Part shown: positions 5,706 to 7,462 of the stretch, in pieces
Position numbering within the stretch: the first letter of the stretch is position 1
How the letters are laid out: each line of letters starts with the position of its first letter
From: Methanosarcinales archaeon
Lineage (GTDB): Archaea > Halobacteriota > Methanosarcinia > Methanosarcinales > Methanocomedenaceae
NCBI GenBank assembly: GCA_030666885.1
Contig: DAOUWY010000088.1
Location: 1 to 7,462, forward strand
Reading direction: 5' to 3'
Length of the DNA stretch: 7,462 nt
Position numbers and translations under genes: made by a program
The notes under the pieces: model-generated
Database searches by the model: none
Told to the model about the DNA's origin: nothing
What the model saw: only the letters and a program-made list of their open reading frames with translations

Positions 5706-5835
5706 TATAGTCAACAACCAAACAATTCAAACTATCTTTGCGGACTTTGCACTCTTTGCGGTGACCAAAATCATGCACCGCAAAGAACGCAAAGTGTTTA
5801 GGATATATGTCAAATATATTATATCCTTGACTATA
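5706..5835. mobile_element. Possible 130-bp MITE-like element with 9-bp terminal inverted repeats
   Basis: TATAGTCAA at 5706-5714 is the exact reverse complement of TTGACTATA at 5827-5835. The segment between them encodes nothing convincing. It holds the CTTTGC/GCAAAG hairpin and a further inverted pair, GGATATA (5801-5807) with TATATCC (5820-5826). No target-site duplication is visible outside the ends. Small non-coding elements of this form occur in archaeal genomes. The call rests on one copy and on short termini, so it is tentative. Confidence 0.35.
5736..5796. repeat. CTTTGC/GCAAAG hairpin with 9-bp periodicity
   Basis: CTTTGC recurs at 5736, 5745 and 5754, exactly every 9 bp. Its complement GCAAAG recurs at 5780 and 5789, also 9 bp apart. 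The left arm (5743-5763) pairs with the right arm (5776-5796) at 18 of 21 positions across a 12-nt loop. Repeats of the general form GCAAAG-N3 are a familiar dispersed intergenic element in many prokaryotic genomes (from memory, no search). Its place 50 nt after the 95-residue gene could give it a role at the transcript end. Confidence 0.7.
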
Positions 5836-5986
5836 GCGGGCATGCAGATTGAAATGAGAAAAACGCCTGTTACCACGCATGCATGAGGTTGGCTATTTCG
5901 TGGTTAAAAGTTACGCGGCACACTCAATTGCAGCAGAGCTGCGTGGTATGACGGCATGCCTTGAAGTATACTATCAATGTAACTCA
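5836..5986. other. Gap between the repeat element and the transporter gene, with inverted repeats
   Basis: No gene is supported here. TACCACGCA (5871-5879) and TGCGTGGTA (5940-5948) form a perfect 9-bp inverted pair 60 nt apart. GCAGC-AGA-GCTGC at 5930-5942 is a small stable hairpin, and GGCATGCC at 5953-5960 is a palindrome. A second CGTGGT at 5899-5904 could compete with 5941-5948 for the ACCACG at 5872-5877. These structures lie just past the 3' end of the transporter gene and may mark its transcript end. No poly-T tract typical of archaeal terminators follows. Confidence 0.35.
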
Positions 5987-7387
5987 TCAGGTTACCTTTC
6001 CATTTTTCCCCCGCATCAGCGAAGTGATTACCCCAATTGAACATATTATCGCAGCCACCATGAATGCATCATGAAAGCCGCCAAGGAAGGCTGCTTCGTA
6101 TACCAATCCCGCAGCCTGGTTGGAATGGAGGATGCTGGTGTACACGGCCCCTGATATGGCAATACCAGTCACCATACCAAGATTGCGGACCATCGCAAGC
6201 ATTCCCCCGGCAATCCCGAGCCTGTCTTTCGGTACAGAACCCATAACAATGCTGTTGTTAGGTGACTGGAACAGCCCCATCCCCAGGCCAATGATTCCCA
6301 TCCTGACCACTATATCAAAAAAAGTAGCATCCTGGTCCAGATTACCAAGCAGGAACAGGGCCAAGCAGGAAATAGCTAACCCCAAGCTGCTGAGTATAAA
6401 TGAATTCGTCCTGTCGGATATCCAGCCGCTTACAGGTGCCACCAGTGCCATGACCAGCGAAATAGCTACAAACGCCATTCCCATATGCTCTGGACTGTAT
6501 CCCAGTATTCCCTCCATGTAAAAAGGCATAAGAAGGATTACTGCAAACAGGGCAATGAAGCTCAAAAAACCGCTGGCATTCGACGCCGAGAACGGCCGGT
6601 TCCGAAACAGCGACAACTCCACCATGGGCTGGTCTGCCCTTTTTTCCACCATCACAAACCAAACTAAGAAGATGGCAAACAGTAGGGATAGACCAATTAT
6701 TGCCGGCGAACCCCAGCCCAGTGCCTGTCCCCTGGTGATTGCCAGCACCAGTGAAATAATGCTCAGGAACATGAGGATGGCTCCCTTGATGTCAAATTTC
6801 TGGCTGAGACGGAGTTCGTCAGGTTTCAGGGTCTTCCAGGCATACACAGTTCCAAGCAAGCCAACTGGAATGTTAAGGTAGAATATACTTTGCCACCCGA
6901 TCCGGCCAATCAAAAAACCACCCAATACCGGGCCTGTTATATAGCCGATACTGACAACCGTACCAATAAGTCCCAGTGCTTTGCCCCGTTCATTATGTGG
7001 GAACACAGCTGTGATAATAGCAAGACTGTTGGCCATTAACATGGCAGCACCCAGTCCCTGCACTACACGAAACACAATCAATTGACCTGCTGATGCGGAC
7101 AAGCTGCACAGTCCTGACCCCAGAGTAAATATTAACAGACCTGCTAAGAACATGGATTTGCGGCCGTACATATCTGAAAGCCGGCCAAGGGTTAGCAGCA
7201 GGGTGGTAACAGTCAGCAGGTATGAGAGCATTACCCATTCTATGGTGGCTATATCGGTGTTAAAATAGTTTCTCAGGATAGGTAATGCGAGATTTACGAT
7301 ACTGGCATCAAGGGTAGCCATAAATGTTCCAATGGAGACCACCAGCATGGCGCGCCATTTGTACCTGGGATCAGGGTCGTTTTCCAT
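5987..7387 (-). CDS. Major facilitator transporter, DHA2 (EmrB/QacA) 14-helix drug-efflux type (466 aa)
   Basis: This is a complete proton-coupled exporter of the DHA2 family, whose members expel hydrophobic or cationic toxic compounds. Family motifs are in order. LDASIVNLALP at 26-36 is motif D1. LGRLSDMYGRKSMFL at 67-81 is motif A in the loop between helices 2 and 3. RVVQGLGAA at 107-115 is motif B with its functional Arg. The antiporter motif C, with GYITGPVLGG, is at about 148-157. Hydrophobic segments spread over the full length agree with 14 helices, and about 466 residues is normal. The start at ATG 7385-7387 (MENDPDPRYKWR) has a short charged N-terminus before helix 1. No Shine-Dalgarno is seen, which fits a very short leader. 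No regulator, adaptor (EmrA-like) or other gene is adjacent, so it is probably monocistronic. The substrate cannot be inferred. Confidence 0.93.
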   Translation of the reverse strand: MENDPDPRYKWRAMLVVSIGTFMATLDASIVNLALPILRNYFNTDIATIEWVMLSYLLTVTTLLLTLGRLSDMYGRKSMFLAGLLIFTLGSGLCSLSASAGQLIVFRVVQGLGAAMLMANSLAIITAVFPHNERGKALGLIGTVVSIGYITGPVLGGFLIGRIGWQSIFYLNIPVGLLGTVYAWKTLKPDELRLSQKFDIKGAILMFLSIISLVLAITRGQALGWGSPAIIGLSLLFAIFLVWFVMVEKRADQPMVELSLFRNRPFSASNASGFLSFIALFAVILLMPFYMEGILGYSPEHMGMAFVAISLVMALVAPVSGWISDRTNSFILSSLGLAISCLALFLLGNLDQDATFFDIVVRMGIIGLGMGLFQSPNNSIVMGSVPKDRLGIAGGMLAMVRNLGMVTGIAISGAVYTSILHSNQAAGLVYEAAFLGGFHDAFMVAAIICSIGVITSLMRGKNGKVT

Positions 7388-7418
7388 GATATCGAAGTAC
7401 TTGGATGTTTTAATGGTA

Positions 7419-7452
7419 ATTATATTTTCTTTATATTGTTCACATATTTGTG
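7419..7452 (-). promoter_or_regulatory. Promoter region of the MFS transporter gene
   Basis: On the minus strand two TATA-like stretches precede the gene: CAATATAAAG (7429-7438) and AAATATAAT just downstream (about 7419-7427). They would place transcription roughly 5-25 nt before ATG 7385-7387, in keeping with the absent ribosome binding site. CACA-TATT-TGTG at 7441-7452 is a small inverted repeat directly upstream of the first TATA stretch and could be an operator. The right window edge cuts the region. Confidence 0.35.
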
Positions 7453-7462
7453 TGCCGTGCCG

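Noticed and set aside
5706..5835. A CRISPR array based on the repeated CTTTGC/GCAAAG units.
   Set aside because: The units are 6-9 bp, have no spacers, and form inverted arms; this is a hairpin repeat, not a CRISPR.
5701..5886. Open frames on both strands across the CTTTGC/GCAAAG hairpin (61 residues plus, 81 residues minus at 5635-5880).
   Set aside because: They translate the repeat and its flanks, have no ribosome binding site, and have the FAV/RKE-type composition typical of spurious frames over this repeat.
5905..5987. A 27-codon minus-strand frame (MSYIDSILQGMPSYHAALL…) whose ATG overlaps the MFS stop by one base.
   Set aside because: The overlap is tempting as translational coupling, but the frame is very short, there is no further support, and the region holds inverted repeats instead.
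6120..6521. Plus-strand open frames opposite the MFS transporter.
   Set aside because: These are shadows of a gene whose every motif is intact on the minus strand.

Overview
The window looks archaeal, most likely from a methanogen or ANME relative in or near the Methanosarcinales. The grounds are AT-rich TATA-type promoters, GGTGA/GGTGG-style ribosome binding sites, and a COG1361-type secreted beta-sandwich protein with a PGF-CTERM-like C-terminus encoded next to MacB/LolD-type ABC transporter genes. The taxonomic call is inference from gene content and signal style; there is no rRNA or marker gene here.

Positions 1-4831 (minus strand, read right to left) hold one compact operon. It runs: ABC ATPase of the LolD/MacB type (4121-4831), secreted COG1361-type protein (2868-4109), MacB-type permease A (1640-2854), MacB-type permease B (399-1613), and an alpha/beta hydrolase cut by the left edge (1-332). 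The first four genes are separated by only 11, 13 and 26 nt, and each has a ribosome binding site. They probably form one membrane complex: an ATPase dimer, two homologous FtsX-type permeases, and an anchored extracellular protein in the place where bacterial MacAB systems have MacA. The hydrolase follows after 66 nt and may be a tailing gene of the same transcript. A TATA box at 4917-4924 with a perfect 8-bp inverted repeat directly upstream is the probable control region.

Positions 4963-5347 look like decayed sequence. A minus-strand frame (4963-5160) and a plus-strand frame (5183-5347) read like protein but lack intact starts or carry an in-frame stop. A small plus-strand gene for an unrecognised 95-residue protein follows (5406-5693).

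Positions 5694-5986 are non-coding and structured. A 130-bp segment (5706-5835) is bounded by perfect 9-bp inverted repeats and contains a hairpin built from 9-bp-period CTTTGC/GCAAAG units. A second pair of 9-bp inverted repeats lies at 5871-5948.

Positions 5987-7387 (minus strand) encode a complete 466-residue major facilitator transporter of the 14-helix DHA2 (EmrB/QacA) drug-efflux type, with its own upstream TATA-like sequences at the right edge. The window thus pairs two export-type systems with a remnant and repeat zone between them.
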